From NCBI GenBank assembly GCA_022559985.1, contig JAFJTR010000017.1:124001-188000 (forward strand): a stretch of DNA of 64,000 nucleotides, written 5' to 3'. The position numbers were made by a program, and so were the translations under genes. Positions 9,871 to 19,932 of the stretch are shown in pieces (position 1 is the stretch's first letter; each line of letters starts with the position of its first letter). The notes beneath the pieces were generated by a model. The model saw only the letters and a list, made by a program, of their open reading frames with translations, made no database searches and was not told the DNA's origin. This DNA is from Parastagonospora avenae f. sp. tritici 18332-5. Taxonomy: Eukaryota; Ascomycota; Dothideomycetes; Pleosporales; Phaeosphaeriaceae.

Positions 9871-11961
9871 TCAACCGGACACATCAGACCAGTGGCTCTT
9901 GACACTGCTTGATCGTTCCTGTCCCTCAGGAAGAGGAGCACCCACGTCCACGTTTTGCTCCGGCGGTGTATGGGGTCGAGGCCGACCTGTTGTTACTGGT
10001 TCAGCATGACGTTTCCTGCTCGAAGACTCTTCGTATTGTTGGAGGATGTGCTGCGGGAACTTGCGGGCTTGGCTTGACTTCCCCTTCGTTGGTGTCGTGT
10101 CGTGATCACGAGCACGATAGACACCGTATACTTTGCTGTGGGAGCCACTGTCAAAAGACACACCGTCCATTTCCCAATCGTTGATGTCGAAGTCTTTTGG
10201 GGGCGACTTGTCGAACATGGTGGACGACGCGTCAAGCGAGAGGTCGTCCATCGAATCATCCTCACCCACGAGACTGATTCCACCTCCCCTAAGACGCTTG
10301 AGTGATGCTGCGGGATCTTGATCTTGCTCATCTTCCGAGGAAGCATCGGTGCTGCCCTCACTTGCAGGTCTTTCGGCTTCCAAGTACACTGCTGGACGCT
10401 CTCGAGACATGACTACATTTTCGCCTTCAACAGCGGTTTGGTCATGCTCCTCGGTGGACATTAAAGACTCTTGGTCGGTCTTGACCCATTTGATGAATTG
10501 TTGCATCTCCAACCGAACAAGCCAGGAGTCGAACATCGACTTGAAATATCTGGGGAAACCGCGGGGGAGCGACAGATCGCAGTCGGCCTCATGACCATTG
10601 AGTTGATATTCGATGATTTTCTCGATCATCAGCTTGACCATCTTCCAAACGAAGGGGCCGCATGCTCCGCGATCATGGTTAAACTGGTTGTCCCACCATT
10701 GGTTGGGGCTCTCCTCTTGTGGCAGGAAGTTCCAATCTAACAACTCTTCCCTAAGGACCATCAAGAGGCCCCTTGAGACGTCGCATGCCAGCCGCTGGAT
10801 CCGATTATGGTAGTTCACGCCCATCGAGTCATAGTAGAATCCTATCTTGTGAACGCGATCCACAATGACCAATGACCAATGAGTACCGTCGCTGTAAGCG
10901 CCAATACCGTCATTTATGGGCAGCACAATCCATCTCTTGTCTTGCAGGCGATGTCTGTAGACATCATAGCTGGCTTCATCAGCGTCGTCGCACCTCGCCG
11001 CCAGGTAGATGATCTGAGCTGCATTGGGGCTGATTATGCTGATGCCATATTTGTGACACTCTAGGACATGCTGAAGTACATCGAGCGACATGCCGAGCGC
11101 ACTATCTCGCATCCATGCCTCTCCTTCACTGCAGTCTAGCATGTAGTTGAAATCCGTGTTCGGCAGCACACTGTCTCCAATCGCCAGATATGTCTCGTCG
11201 TCATGAGGTGGTGGGCGCCTGGCTCGTATGTTCAGCTCCCTGTACCGAAGAGGTTCAGGAAAGGCCTGGATCGTTTCTGCACGCAGTCTGGATTCGCTCT
11301 CATGGTGCTTCTGAACTGCTGTAGAGGCCTTACACGGGCCATCGGTTTCCCACTGCAGGCCCTTTTTGAAAGCCTGAGGCTTAATCAGGACGTCAATGCT
11401 ATATCGACGTGTGCGCAAGGGTGGCGAAGTCTTCTTAGTTGGCGCGAACCCGGCACGCTCAAAGCCGCGAGAGGCAAGAAAAAGCATTTTGCTAGTCTCC
11501 TCGCGCATCGTCTGTTTTGTGTTGGCGAAGATGCTAACGTCCGGGCGAAGCGTGCTCGTGTCGATCTTCACGCGATCGTTCCAATTGTCAAGGCTGATCG
11601 GGACGGGTTGTTGCTCAGACCAGATTGAAGGATGCGCCACGGAGGAAGCCGTGGCCTCGCTCGTGGCGGGCGGGTGTATTGTCGGTAGCGACTCGGTTGT
11701 GGCTGATGACAGTGTGGACGGTGCTGGCTCATCGGTCTTGGGGGAGCCGCTTGTGGTGGGAGTCGTAGCCTTCGAATCGGAGCATGTAGCCATTCCAGAT
11801 GCATTGGCTCCTGCCATCTCGGTCGGCAGGATGTCTGAGGGCGCGCCATCAGGCGACGACATGTCCCAGTCTTCGTTGCGGATCTCGAGCACCGCGTCTT
11901 CGGAGTGCGCATCTATTACCGCTTCGATTGTGTAGACCTTCTGGGCCTCTGAGTCCAGCAT
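9871..11961 (-). CDS. Ulp1/SENP-type cysteine protease (C48 family)
   Basis: A 696-aa protein. The catalytic core lies at about residues 260-500. His361 is in THWSLVIVD, Asp378 in YYDSMG and Cys434 in RGACGPFVW, the C48 triad order His-Asp-Cys. C48 enzymes process or remove SUMO or NEDD8 from proteins; which modifier is used cannot be told here. Two details differ from the family norm: the residue before the catalytic Cys is Ala rather than Asp, and the Gln candidate for the oxyanion hole (Gln426, in NQFNHDRG) sits two residues further upstream than usual. The N-terminal 150 residues are Ser/Thr/Pro-rich and the C-terminal 190 are acidic and disordered, ending in KSHWSDVSG. The frame continues to 12129 only by a TTG; the ATG at 11961 is the first. 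No intron is seen. Confidence 0.82.
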   Translation of the reverse strand: MLDSEAQKVYTIEAVIDAHSEDAVLEIRNEDWDMSSPDGAPSDILPTEMAGANASGMATCSDSKATTPTTSGSPKTDEPAPSTLSSATTESLPTIHPPATSEATASSVAHPSIWSEQQPVPISLDNWNDRVKIDTSTLRPDVSIFANTKQTMREETSKMLFLASRGFERAGFAPTKKTSPPLRTRRYSIDVLIKPQAFKKGLQWETDGPCKASTAVQKHHESESRLRAETIQAFPEPLRYRELNIRARRPPPHDDETYLAIGDSVLPNTDFNYMLDCSEGEAWMRDSALGMSLDVLQHVLECHKYGISIISPNAAQIIYLAARCDDADEASYDVYRHRLQDKRWIVLPINDGIGAYSDGTHWSLVIVDRVHKIGFYYDSMGVNYHNRIQRLACDVSRGLLMVLREELLDWNFLPQEESPNQWWDNQFNHDRGACGPFVWKMVKLMIEKIIEYQLNGHEADCDLSLPRGFPRYFKSMFDSWLVRLEMQQFIKWVKTDQESLMSTEEHDQTAVEGENVVMSRERPAVYLEAERPASEGSTDASSEDEQDQDPAASLKRLRGGGISLVGEDDSMDDLSLDASSTMFDKSPPKDFDINDWEMDGVSFDSGSHSKVYGVYRARDHDTTPTKGKSSQARKFPQHILQQYEESSSRKRHAEPVTTGRPRPHTPPEQNVDVGAPLPEGQERSSSVKSHWSDVSG

Positions 11962-13637
11962 GATTGGCGGAGAACTCGGCTGTTTGCCGTTTGGGTAGCT
12001 TCCAAGGGATTGAGTGGTGAGTTGATTTCGGTAGCGCGGAGTGGAGCGTTCCAAAGTTGGGTGAGGGTGAGTGCACTGCCGGGGGAGAGCTTTTACGTGC
12101 GGGGTGGAGGATTCGGCACACAATATCAAAGCGTAAAATTCAAATTCGTACGTGAGAGCGTGACGAGTGGTGGGAGAGAGTGCGCGTTACCCAGTGTGAA
12201 AGCGAAAGGTGCGCTAGTCGAGATATCAGAAAGTTTGCGCGAGGTGTAGCAACTTGTTTGCGTCGCTGAACGTCAAGGCAGGCTGAAAGAGTGAACTCAA
12301 ATAAGAGCTGTGTGTGTGAATGGAAGGAGCGAGCGAGGAGGGAAGGCCGTGGGAGTTGCTTCCTTTTAAAGCTGTGGAAAATATTCTTTGGCGGAGCTAA
12401 TAAGACTGATACCATGGTAGGAGGTGACAATAGAGGACCATACAGATACGTCCACATCATAATGAAAATTTAAATATTCACATACTGAGAGCAGCATATC
12501 TTTGGAGCAAGCGTACGGCCGGAGGGCGCAAAGTAGAGATAGGAAATATACGTCTTGCGGTTAAGATGAGGGGAAGCTGATTCGATGCATACAGCCAAGG
12601 CGCTGAGGCCATGGAAACTCTTTAATACTCGCCGGCTGATCCTTTGCAGACACATGAAAGGCTGCGCATGTGTGGTTCTGGGGCGACCGATCGGCGACAG
12701 CCTGCGCTTCGTAGATAGCGACAAGTGTGCGCTCTCCTTCAGCGACGTGTCGCGAACATAAGTCCACAATCCGCTCTCTATTGTGTGAACCTTATCATAG
12801 CCTTGGGACAGAGTCCGGCCGTCGCGCCATTCTTGCAGCGTGAAATCTTTCTAATCAGGTTGCGGCGGTATGGCCTCACGCTCGTCAACGCTGCGCTCTA
12901 CCTTATCTACCTGGCATCTGTAAGCTCGAAAACATCTATCCATACGCAAAATCGAATCATCAAAGACCTTCTGGCAGACAGCAGCGGAACCATCGTCACT
13001 TGACTATTGCCCGAATCGGTCTGCTGTGCTGCCTCTACAGCCGCACTCTACCTACAAGACGGGCAGAAAACATCTCTAGCTCTTCTGATACGCGCAAAGG
13101 GCTCTCGCAGCAAATCTTGGGCTATGACATAAAATTAGTTGCAAGTCTTACGCCAACCTTGGAATCCCACGTGTGTGCTTTGTAGCACGTAGCCGCCTGT
13201 TGCAGGCCGAGAATGGCACTTCAAACGACGTGTAGATGATTCACGACCAACCCTTGATGGAAAGAAAACCACAGAAACAACAAAGATGGAGTAAGTGATG
13301 GAATGTCACCACGCAAGCAACGAGTGAAGTTGTGGATAAGTTATCCCTGGCGTCCCAGACCGCTTTCGCTTAGATTAGCACAAACGTCAACGTCAAGAGA
13401 TCTGCGTCGCGGCTGTCATCATGTCCTTCACTCCATCAACGACAGTGACCAAAGAAATGGAGAAAGCGTTGTCATGCTCAGGCGTGGCGAAGATCGAGTC
13501 TACGATTGGTCAGGAAGGGCATCGAATAATGCCCATCGCGAGCACGAGCCATGGAAGAAATGCGCATGTCATTGCTATCGTCGCTACACTAATACACTGA
13601 TATACTGTAAAGAAACAAGAAAGACCGTAGGATTGCG
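11962..13637. other. Intergenic
   Basis: The left end holds the promoter of the Ulp1-like gene. The rest shows only short overlapping frames without family resemblance. No repeat longer than a few bases and no RNA gene was recognised. Confidence 0.45.
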
Positions 13638-14486
13638 TTAGGGAACGCTCTGGCGCCTGATCGCAGGCGCGCATCCACCAGTCTGGACGATCTGAGCAGG
13701 AACTAGGCCGAGACACTCCACAGCAGGTCGTGGGACGAGATCCTGGATAAAGATGTCCTCATGCTGGCCGGAGGCCAGACTGTAGAACTGAAGAATGGCG
13801 GCTTTGTCTGCAGGGCTGATAAGGAAGCGCGACATGTCACCGACGTTCCGGTCGTTCATGATGGACTCGTTGTCATGGGAATCAATGGGGAATTGGTAGG
13901 CGCTACCTGGCTCGTTGTTTTCTTTCCAGAACTCATGTCGAAGTCCGAGAACGTGCCCGAGCTCATGAGCGAAGACTTGAGTCGCATGCTGTAACTCGCC
14001 GAGTAGACGGGCACCGACATCGATGACCCTTCTCTGCCACCCGGGAAAGAAGGCTAGGGCATAGTGATCCAGACCCAAGTCGGAGTTGTATGCGATTGTG
14101 AAGTTGGTTTTCTGCCATTGTCTTGTCTCCTCAAAGATTATACCAAATCCAGTCGCTTGCCAGTGGTCTGCAGCGGTCCTCATACCGGCCTGGATGATCG
14201 TCGCCTGAGCCGTCGACAAGCCACAATGCTCGATGTAGTAATACAGCGTAGATCCTGGAGCCCAGCGAATGACTGAGGTTTTGGAAGAGCTGGTGTTAAA
14301 TCCCAGGGCAATGCTGCGTACGTTCTGGATGTGCTCGGATATGGAAGTGCCGCCAAGGGGTGAAAAGCAGGCGTATGGGAAGTAAAAAGTGAGGACTGAC
14401 ATGATGAACTTGAGAGTGAGCTCCAAGTTTCCTTCGAACATTGCTGCTTTATACCTCAACATCTGATGCTTGAAGCTTCCCTTCAT
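13638..14486 (-). CDS. Metzincin metalloprotease, probably secreted
   Basis: Up to 282 aa from the ATG at 14486. The zinc site HELGHVLGLRHE matches HExxHxxGxxH, three His ligands and the catalytic Glu, followed by a further Glu as in astacins. About 25 residues later SIMNDR fits the Met-turn that defines metzincins. N-terminal to it is FNTSSSKTSVIRWAPGSTLYYYI, typical of the first strand of matrixin/astacin-like domains in fungi. A hydrophobic stretch KFIMSVLTFYFPYACFSPL could be a signal peptide; then the true start might be the ATG at 14402, or the first exon may lie further upstream. The protease probably acts outside the cell on proteins. The C-terminus is short and without extra domains. 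Confidence 0.78.
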   Translation of the reverse strand: MKGSFKHQMLRYKAAMFEGNLELTLKFIMSVLTFYFPYACFSPLGGTSISEHIQNVRSIALGFNTSSSKTSVIRWAPGSTLYYYIEHCGLSTAQATIIQAGMRTAADHWQATGFGIIFEETRQWQKTNFTIAYNSDLGLDHYALAFFPGWQRRVIDVGARLLGELQHATQVFAHELGHVLGLRHEFWKENNEPGSAYQFPIDSHDNESIMNDRNVGDMSRFLISPADKAAILQFYSLASGQHEDIFIQDLVPRPAVECLGLVPAQIVQTGGCAPAIRRQSVP

Positions 14487-14872
14487 GCACGAGTGCAAGC
14501 ATCGTATTGGGACGGCGAGGTGCTAGGCGGTCTAGAGTTGACCAGTGAGAGCGTCTCATTTGGGATTTGGATGACAGCGTCCCTGCAAGGTCTCCGATTT
14601 CCGAGAGAGCGACGGCGTGCTAGTCGGTATGCGTAAAGTGCGTCATCCCTGGCATGGTCCTGCATGCGATCTCGGTCGATAGACCTGGTGGCTCTGTGGC
14701 GTCCAACACCAAAGTGTTGCTGTTGGCACGAATCGCTCAAAATTATTCTGAAAACTAAAATGGCTTGATAGTGCAGCTTAAGGGGAGATACAAGGTCTTC
14801 GAAATTCTGAGCCATATGCAGTCGCGTTGAGCTTGCGTGGTTGTCCTCACCAAAGGGTGAAAAGCAGGCGTA
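14353..14872. repeat. Duplicated 23-bp segment of the metalloprotease 5' region
   Basis: The segment 14353-14375 (inside the metalloprotease frame) recurs at 14850-14872 with one mismatch. Both copies read YACFSP on the minus strand. The second copy lies in a frame that goes YACFSPFGEDN and then loses any similarity. The pair looks like a partial duplication of the 5' end of the gene or a shared exon. Confidence 0.6.
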
Positions 14873-16356
14873 CGAAACAGCGTATTTACATAACCTGCCA
14901 GGAGCATCACCTGAAACTCTTTGACAATGCGACAAGAAGCCAGAGCGACCATAATGTTTCGGTATCCTATAATGTGCCCGTGTTCAAAAGCGCCAGCTCT
15001 GCGTCTATCATGGTCGATCACAGCCTGGAGAACAGTAGGCCGAAGGCGGTGGCACGTGCGAGGCATTGCGGACCTAGGACGACGGGAATAACTGCAGCAC
15101 CAAGAGCTACGGCAGTGTAGACGATTGCGAGCAGATGGGAAGCTTCAAATACGTTGAAGTTGCGAGAAACCGGTGGTTGCATTGCTCTTTATATTACATT
15201 TGGTGGAGTTTGATGTTTTTAGGGGCTACGCTGACCATATATCGGTGAGTGGTCTTTTGAAAACCAACCACATTCTCGACGAGCAAGCCGGCCGCTGCCT
15301 GACGCGCGTTTAGAACTAATCGCATATTGCCTGCTGATATGGAGTCGACTGTTCAATCACCACAGAGGGGCAGGAATAGTGCATTGCTGTACCGAACACA
15401 CCCACTCGCGAGGTATTGTTTGTCAATATGATGGCGAGCAGCTATTCCATCAGACTGCCCGCCTCCAAAAGCCTGCGCGCGGTCACGATCTCGTGCGTAG
15501 TCGCGTACACACGCTTCTCTCTCAAGTTTCCTATATTATGTGCAAAGCTGATCACACACTCGTATGCACCACAGCATTGGAAAAAGTCATCATGGACATA
15601 TGTGATTCCATTCATTTACATATCTCCCATCCATCAAATCCTCCTCTCCCTTCACTTATATCCCAATCCCATCCATCCCTCCCTCACCCCCAAAACTCCC
15701 GGGCTAAATCCGCCCTCCCAAACCAAAATACAAAAGAAAAGGCTACTCAAGCCGCCCATTCGCTAATGGCGCTTTCCCAAACATGGCATCGCTCGTCGTC
15801 AATGAAAAAAGGTTGATTGATTGTACAAAGAGTGTGTATGTGAGAAAGAGTGGCAGTGGGGAGAGTTTTTAGTTCATCTTGTCGGCGGCACTAGAAACTA
15901 GAACATTACGGTTTATCGGCGTAATTCAACGCGCAGAGGAAAAAGGAAACAACCCCCACAATTGGGTTTGGTGTAGAAAGGAACGCCGTGGATTGCGCCC
16001 CCGGCTGGCTCAGAAACGAAGGGAAGTTTGAAAGATGGAAAACAAAAGGGAGGAAATTGCGTGTTGTGGTGATCGTGAAGAGAAGGGTCTTCGGTGATCT
16101 GTGTAGTAGGTTGTGGTCCGTGGTGAAGTGGTCATGTGATAGACATGCTATGCCTGTCACTTTGATGCACAAGCTCATTGCTGTGGGCCAGCGAAGGAAA
16201 TTGCCGGTCCTAGTACCACGGAGTTCAACGGCGGACGCCACATACACGTGGTACGTAAACTTCTTTTGGACGCGTGGACGCCGAACTACGGAGGTCGCTC
16301 CGAGTGTTTGTGTACATGTGGAGATGAAAAAAGGATCATGACCATCGTGATAGTGT
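14487..16356. other. Intergenic, with a hydrophobic 54-codon frame
   Basis: On the minus strand an ATG at 15182 opens 54 codons (to 15018) encoding a hydrophobic helix-like stretch (HLLAIVYTAVALGAAVIPVV). It could be the first exon of a membrane protein or the remnant of one, but no continuation was found. 15610-15745 is G-poor on the + strand. Nothing else was recognised. Confidence 0.4.
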
Positions 16357-19300
16357 TCATAAAACATCCCAAATGTTTCGTGTGATCGGACTGCTGCCTG
16401 CATGGACAGGGCTCCGGGGGTCAACGGTAGCCTTCTCGGGAGTCCACTGTCGAGGCACCGGGTCTGTCCAGTCGTGGCCATTTCGTCCATCCTTGATAGT
16501 CTCATTCGAAGACACCGGGCTATCGTCCTCGCTTGTAACCTGAAGTTCAAAATGGAACGGATTGCGAGTGAATTCTTCTGCTCGTGGGGACATCAAGGCA
16601 TCAATGTCATCCGCAGCATGTTGGGGTGCAGGAGCCTTCTTTGGCAATTTCGACTCCATCGCTGTCTGTAACTTCTGCAACTTGCGCTGGTCGCGCAGAT
16701 TCGGTGACGAGAAACGGGTCTTGATGCCTTTGGACGGAGTCGATAGAAATGCATCTTTTGGCGATAGAGGTGTTTCGGGAGCTTTGGGTATCGGCACGTA
16801 CTTACGCGGTGGCGACTCGATAGTGGGCGCATTCTTCGTCTCGTCAGAGGTGTTGACGCTATCAATGCGTGGCGAGTGTCCGAGATCTTGGCTCGTGCCC
16901 AGGGCGCGAAGCGGGAGCGGCTTTGGAAGTGTCGGCTCTGACTGTGCTGTACCGTCGAGTGACGCAAAACCATTGAACGTCTGGTGGGCAGGTGGAAGAA
17001 TGGCCTGGAATGATGGCTGTCGGTCTCGCGGCTGAACCTCTTGAATGACTGGAGGAAGGGGCCTGTCGAAGGGATTGCCAGGAATGTCGAAGCGCGTTGG
17101 CGAAGTCAAGCCAAACGGATCCTCATCTACGGTCACCTCTGGCTTGAAAGGAGACATGTGGAACTCTTCGGCCCTTGGTGACGCTAATGGCTCCTCCTCA
17201 TTGTGACCATCCTTGCCGAATATGTCCTTGGGGAATTGTGTTGCAATGGGCGACGCAACATCGGATGGATCGAAAGTAGCGATACTAGAACCGAACCTTG
17301 GAGGTGACGGTGTCTCGCCAAGGTTGAAAGATGTAGCACGCGGTGAGAGCATACCGTACGATTCGTCGAAGCCACTGTGGTTCAGTCCGGTCATGTGGAA
17401 CTCGGAAGATCTTGGAGAAACGAGCGTAGGTCGCGCATCGTGCTCTTCCTCGACCGACTTCCTGTCGTCAGATGAAGGTTCCGTGTCATACCCACTTGGC
17501 CATGAGTGGTCGAACGATGTCTTGATAGGTGATGTTATCTCCGAGCTGTCGAACTGCTGCTGTGGAGCAAAAGAAGGAGACATGGCAAAGCTTGCCACGG
17601 CCGGCGATCTGAGAGCACCGAAAGACAACGGCTGAAGACCGACAGACTGGCCAACCTCTAGTTGCGAAGATGTTACCTCCGCTGAGCCTTCTTGAGCTCT
17701 AAGCGGTAGTTGACGGGAGAAGTTGGGGACGGCAGAAGGCAGCTGCAATGTTGAGCGCTTTTGTGGAGGCGCTTGGAGAGTCGTGGTAACGTCTGCCTTT
17801 GGAGAAGTGATATCGTTTGCAGTAATCGACAAGACAGGAACGACGTGGCCAGCGGGATCAACATAGGGCACAGTTGATGGAGAGGGTTGTGGAGGGAGGT
17901 CGAAGTTCGACTGACTGACATCCCACGAGCGCCGGAAGCTAGTGGAGAAGGTACCAGTTGGTGCTGACAATGGACCGGGCGAGATAGCCATCATGTTGCC
18001 AGTACTTGCTCGCTGCATGGATATGTCGCTATCAGGTGGTAGCGGTGCGGTCCGCGGTGTCCGTGAGCCCGAAGTCGTTGTCTCGAACGCCGAGTAGCGA
18101 TTACTACCGTTGTTCAAGCCGGCCGATCGCCGTCCAAAGCCTTGATTTCTGCTGTCGTTCGCCCTCAAAAGACCATTGCGGAATTCCTGAAGCTGCATAA
18201 TGAGATTCATGTTCGGACCGATCCATTTGCTTCGCTTCTTCGCCCGGTCGTATGCGTCTTGTACACTCATCTGGGGATTCTTGTAGAGGCCATACGCCAC
18301 GATCAAACTCGCAGAGCGACTCACGCCGCATTGGCAGTGAATCAAAACTCGCTTCCCTTGCTGAACCCTATCGTCCATGATCTTCACCAGCTTGTAGAGA
18401 TCAGGGACAATATCGGTGTTGTGCTCCCATGGCATGTGGATATACTCGGGAGTTTTGTATGTCTTGCCATCAATGACCAATTCTCCTGGCTGTATGGTTT
18501 GCATCACAGGTGTAGCCTTTGGTGTAGTCGGTGAGTTGTCGTCCATGCCGAAAGATGTGGTCGGCTTCGCCCGTTGCGAAAGAGCAGCGAAATCGACACT
18601 CTCAGCTGGTGGACCGTCTATCCTCCTGGCATCAATGTCTTTTTGCGACTGTGATGTTGGCGATGTGAACGGGTTTTTGACCTCACTCGCAACGTTGATG
18701 ATTACGTCGAAAGTGCACGCCTGCTTAGTTGTGGGCTCAAAGTAGAGGTAGACACCGGCTTCGTATATGCAGATTGGTCCGTTGGGGTACGCCGCGGGCT
18801 TTTCCTCGCGTGATTGAGGAATATCAAAGTTCTGCTCTTGATCTTCCTCCTCTTCCATCTCGAACGGGACCTCAGACAAGCCGCTGGGCTTTGTAACGAG
18901 CGGGCGCAACGCGGGCAATGTCATGCCATTTGAGGGACCCAAGCTTGATCCGCATACTGGCAACGATGGAGACGACTGGAAGTGACGCAACGCAGGCCGG
19001 TTGAAGGATGGGGTAGACGGTATGACGAGACGCGCCGGCTTGCTCTCTGAGCTGCCAGGCGATCCAATGGTCAAGCTGAGATTCGATGGCCGCCTCTTAG
19101 GTGGTGTTGGTGGCTTGATGAAGAGTGGAGAGGGTGGTGCCGAGCTGTTCCTCTCTTTATTCACGACGGCGACAGGTGCAGGCGTGGGGCCGCGGAGGTT
19201 TGTGAGGGATGTCGTGGTGTTGATGCCGAGGTTCTTCAGATTCCGTGCTTTCTTCGCGGGTGTCGTCGGTCGCTGCAGCTCAAAGAAAGCACTCGGTGAT

Positions 19301-19932
19301 GCGTCTCCGGGGCTGGTGTCAGGCCTGCGAGAACGGAAGTCGGCGACGAAGGATGATGATGCGGCAGTCTTGGCTAAAGGCGACTCGGGCGAGACGCCCG
19401 GCGACGGGTCGGTCACAGACGAGGAGTCCATGGTGGAAATGGTTGTGGTTGGGGAGTTGTCGGACGAGGCCGTGGAATTGCTGTCGCGACTGTCGGTGTG
19501 CGTGTGGTAGGAAGAAAAGGGTGCACCGCTCGAGGCAGGCCGTGCTACGTGGCTGCCATGTGGGTTTGTGTGATCTTGAGTTCCGTTGTTGTGCAATTCT
19601 CCTCCAAACACTGCGCCGAATGAGGGCATCGGCATAAAGGACCGCGGGCTCGTCTGAACCATAGTGAGTCGGTGAAAGGTAGGCGAATGTGCCGGACGTG
19701 GGCAGCGGGTGCGGGTGAAAGTGTGCTCGAGTTTCTTGGAAGGAAACGAGGAATTAGGTGCAAAGAATGCTCTCTTTAGCGTCGGGCTGTCAGCGTCTGT
19801 GCTATTTGAAGGTGCCATGGGCGCAGTGTCCCTGGTACTGGGGACGGTATTGTGCAGTGCGGAGTCGGGGTCCTGTAGACTGCTTCCAGACAGGCTGTTT
19901 ACGGACTGCGGAGAGGGTGAGGGCATGCACAT
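16357..19932 (-). CDS. Dual-specificity (MAPK-type) protein phosphatase with long disordered arms
   Basis: A 1191-aa protein. The DSP domain spans about residues 390-590. The active-site loop HCQCGVSRSAS has catalytic Cys533 and its Arg six residues later (CX5R), preceded by VLIH and followed by VAYGLYKNPQMSVQDAY. It removes phosphate from Tyr and Thr/Ser. The domain resembles fungal Msg5/Cpp1-type phosphatases, which switch off MAP kinases; that substrate is inferred from the family. An insert rich in Thr and Pro interrupts the domain before YIHMPWEHN. The arms are rich in Ser-Pro and Thr-Pro. The C-terminal half carries seven S-P-x-x-x-x-F motifs (for example SPRAEEF twice, SPRSSEF, SPIKTSF). 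Start ATG at 19932; a second in-frame ATG is two codons later. No intron is seen. Confidence 0.87.
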   Translation of the reverse strand: MCMPSPSPQSVNSLSGSSLQDPDSALHNTVPSTRDTAPMAPSNSTDADSPTLKRAFFAPNSSFPSKKLEHTFTRTRCPRPAHSPTFHRLTMVQTSPRSFMPMPSFGAVFGGELHNNGTQDHTNPHGSHVARPASSGAPFSSYHTHTDSRDSNSTASSDNSPTTTISTMDSSSVTDPSPGVSPESPLAKTAASSSFVADFRSRRPDTSPGDASPSAFFELQRPTTPAKKARNLKNLGINTTTSLTNLRGPTPAPVAVVNKERNSSAPPSPLFIKPPTPPKRRPSNLSLTIGSPGSSESKPARLVIPSTPSFNRPALRHFQSSPSLPVCGSSLGPSNGMTLPALRPLVTKPSGLSEVPFEMEEEEDQEQNFDIPQSREEKPAAYPNGPICIYEAGVYLYFEPTTKQACTFDVIINVASEVKNPFTSPTSQSQKDIDARRIDGPPAESVDFAALSQRAKPTTSFGMDDNSPTTPKATPVMQTIQPGELVIDGKTYKTPEYIHMPWEHNTDIVPDLYKLVKIMDDRVQQGKRVLIHCQCGVSRSASLIVAYGLYKNPQMSVQDAYDRAKKRSKWIGPNMNLIMQLQEFRNGLLRANDSRNQGFGRRSAGLNNGSNRYSAFETTTSGSRTPRTAPLPPDSDISMQRASTGNMMAISPGPLSAPTGTFSTSFRRSWDVSQSNFDLPPQPSPSTVPYVDPAGHVVPVLSITANDITSPKADVTTTLQAPPQKRSTLQLPSAVPNFSRQLPLRAQEGSAEVTSSQLEVGQSVGLQPLSFGALRSPAVASFAMSPSFAPQQQFDSSEITSPIKTSFDHSWPSGYDTEPSSDDRKSVEEEHDARPTLVSPRSSEFHMTGLNHSGFDESYGMLSPRATSFNLGETPSPPRFGSSIATFDPSDVASPIATQFPKDIFGKDGHNEEEPLASPRAEEFHMSPFKPEVTVDEDPFGLTSPTRFDIPGNPFDRPLPPVIQEVQPRDRQPSFQAILPPAHQTFNGFASLDGTAQSEPTLPKPLPLRALGTSQDLGHSPRIDSVNTSDETKNAPTIESPPRKYVPIPKAPETPLSPKDAFLSTPSKGIKTRFSSPNLRDQRKLQKLQTAMESKLPKKAPAPQHAADDIDALMSPRAEEFTRNPFHFELQVTSEDDSPVSSNETIKDGRNGHDWTDPVPRQWTPEKATVDPRSPVHAGSSPITRNIWDVL

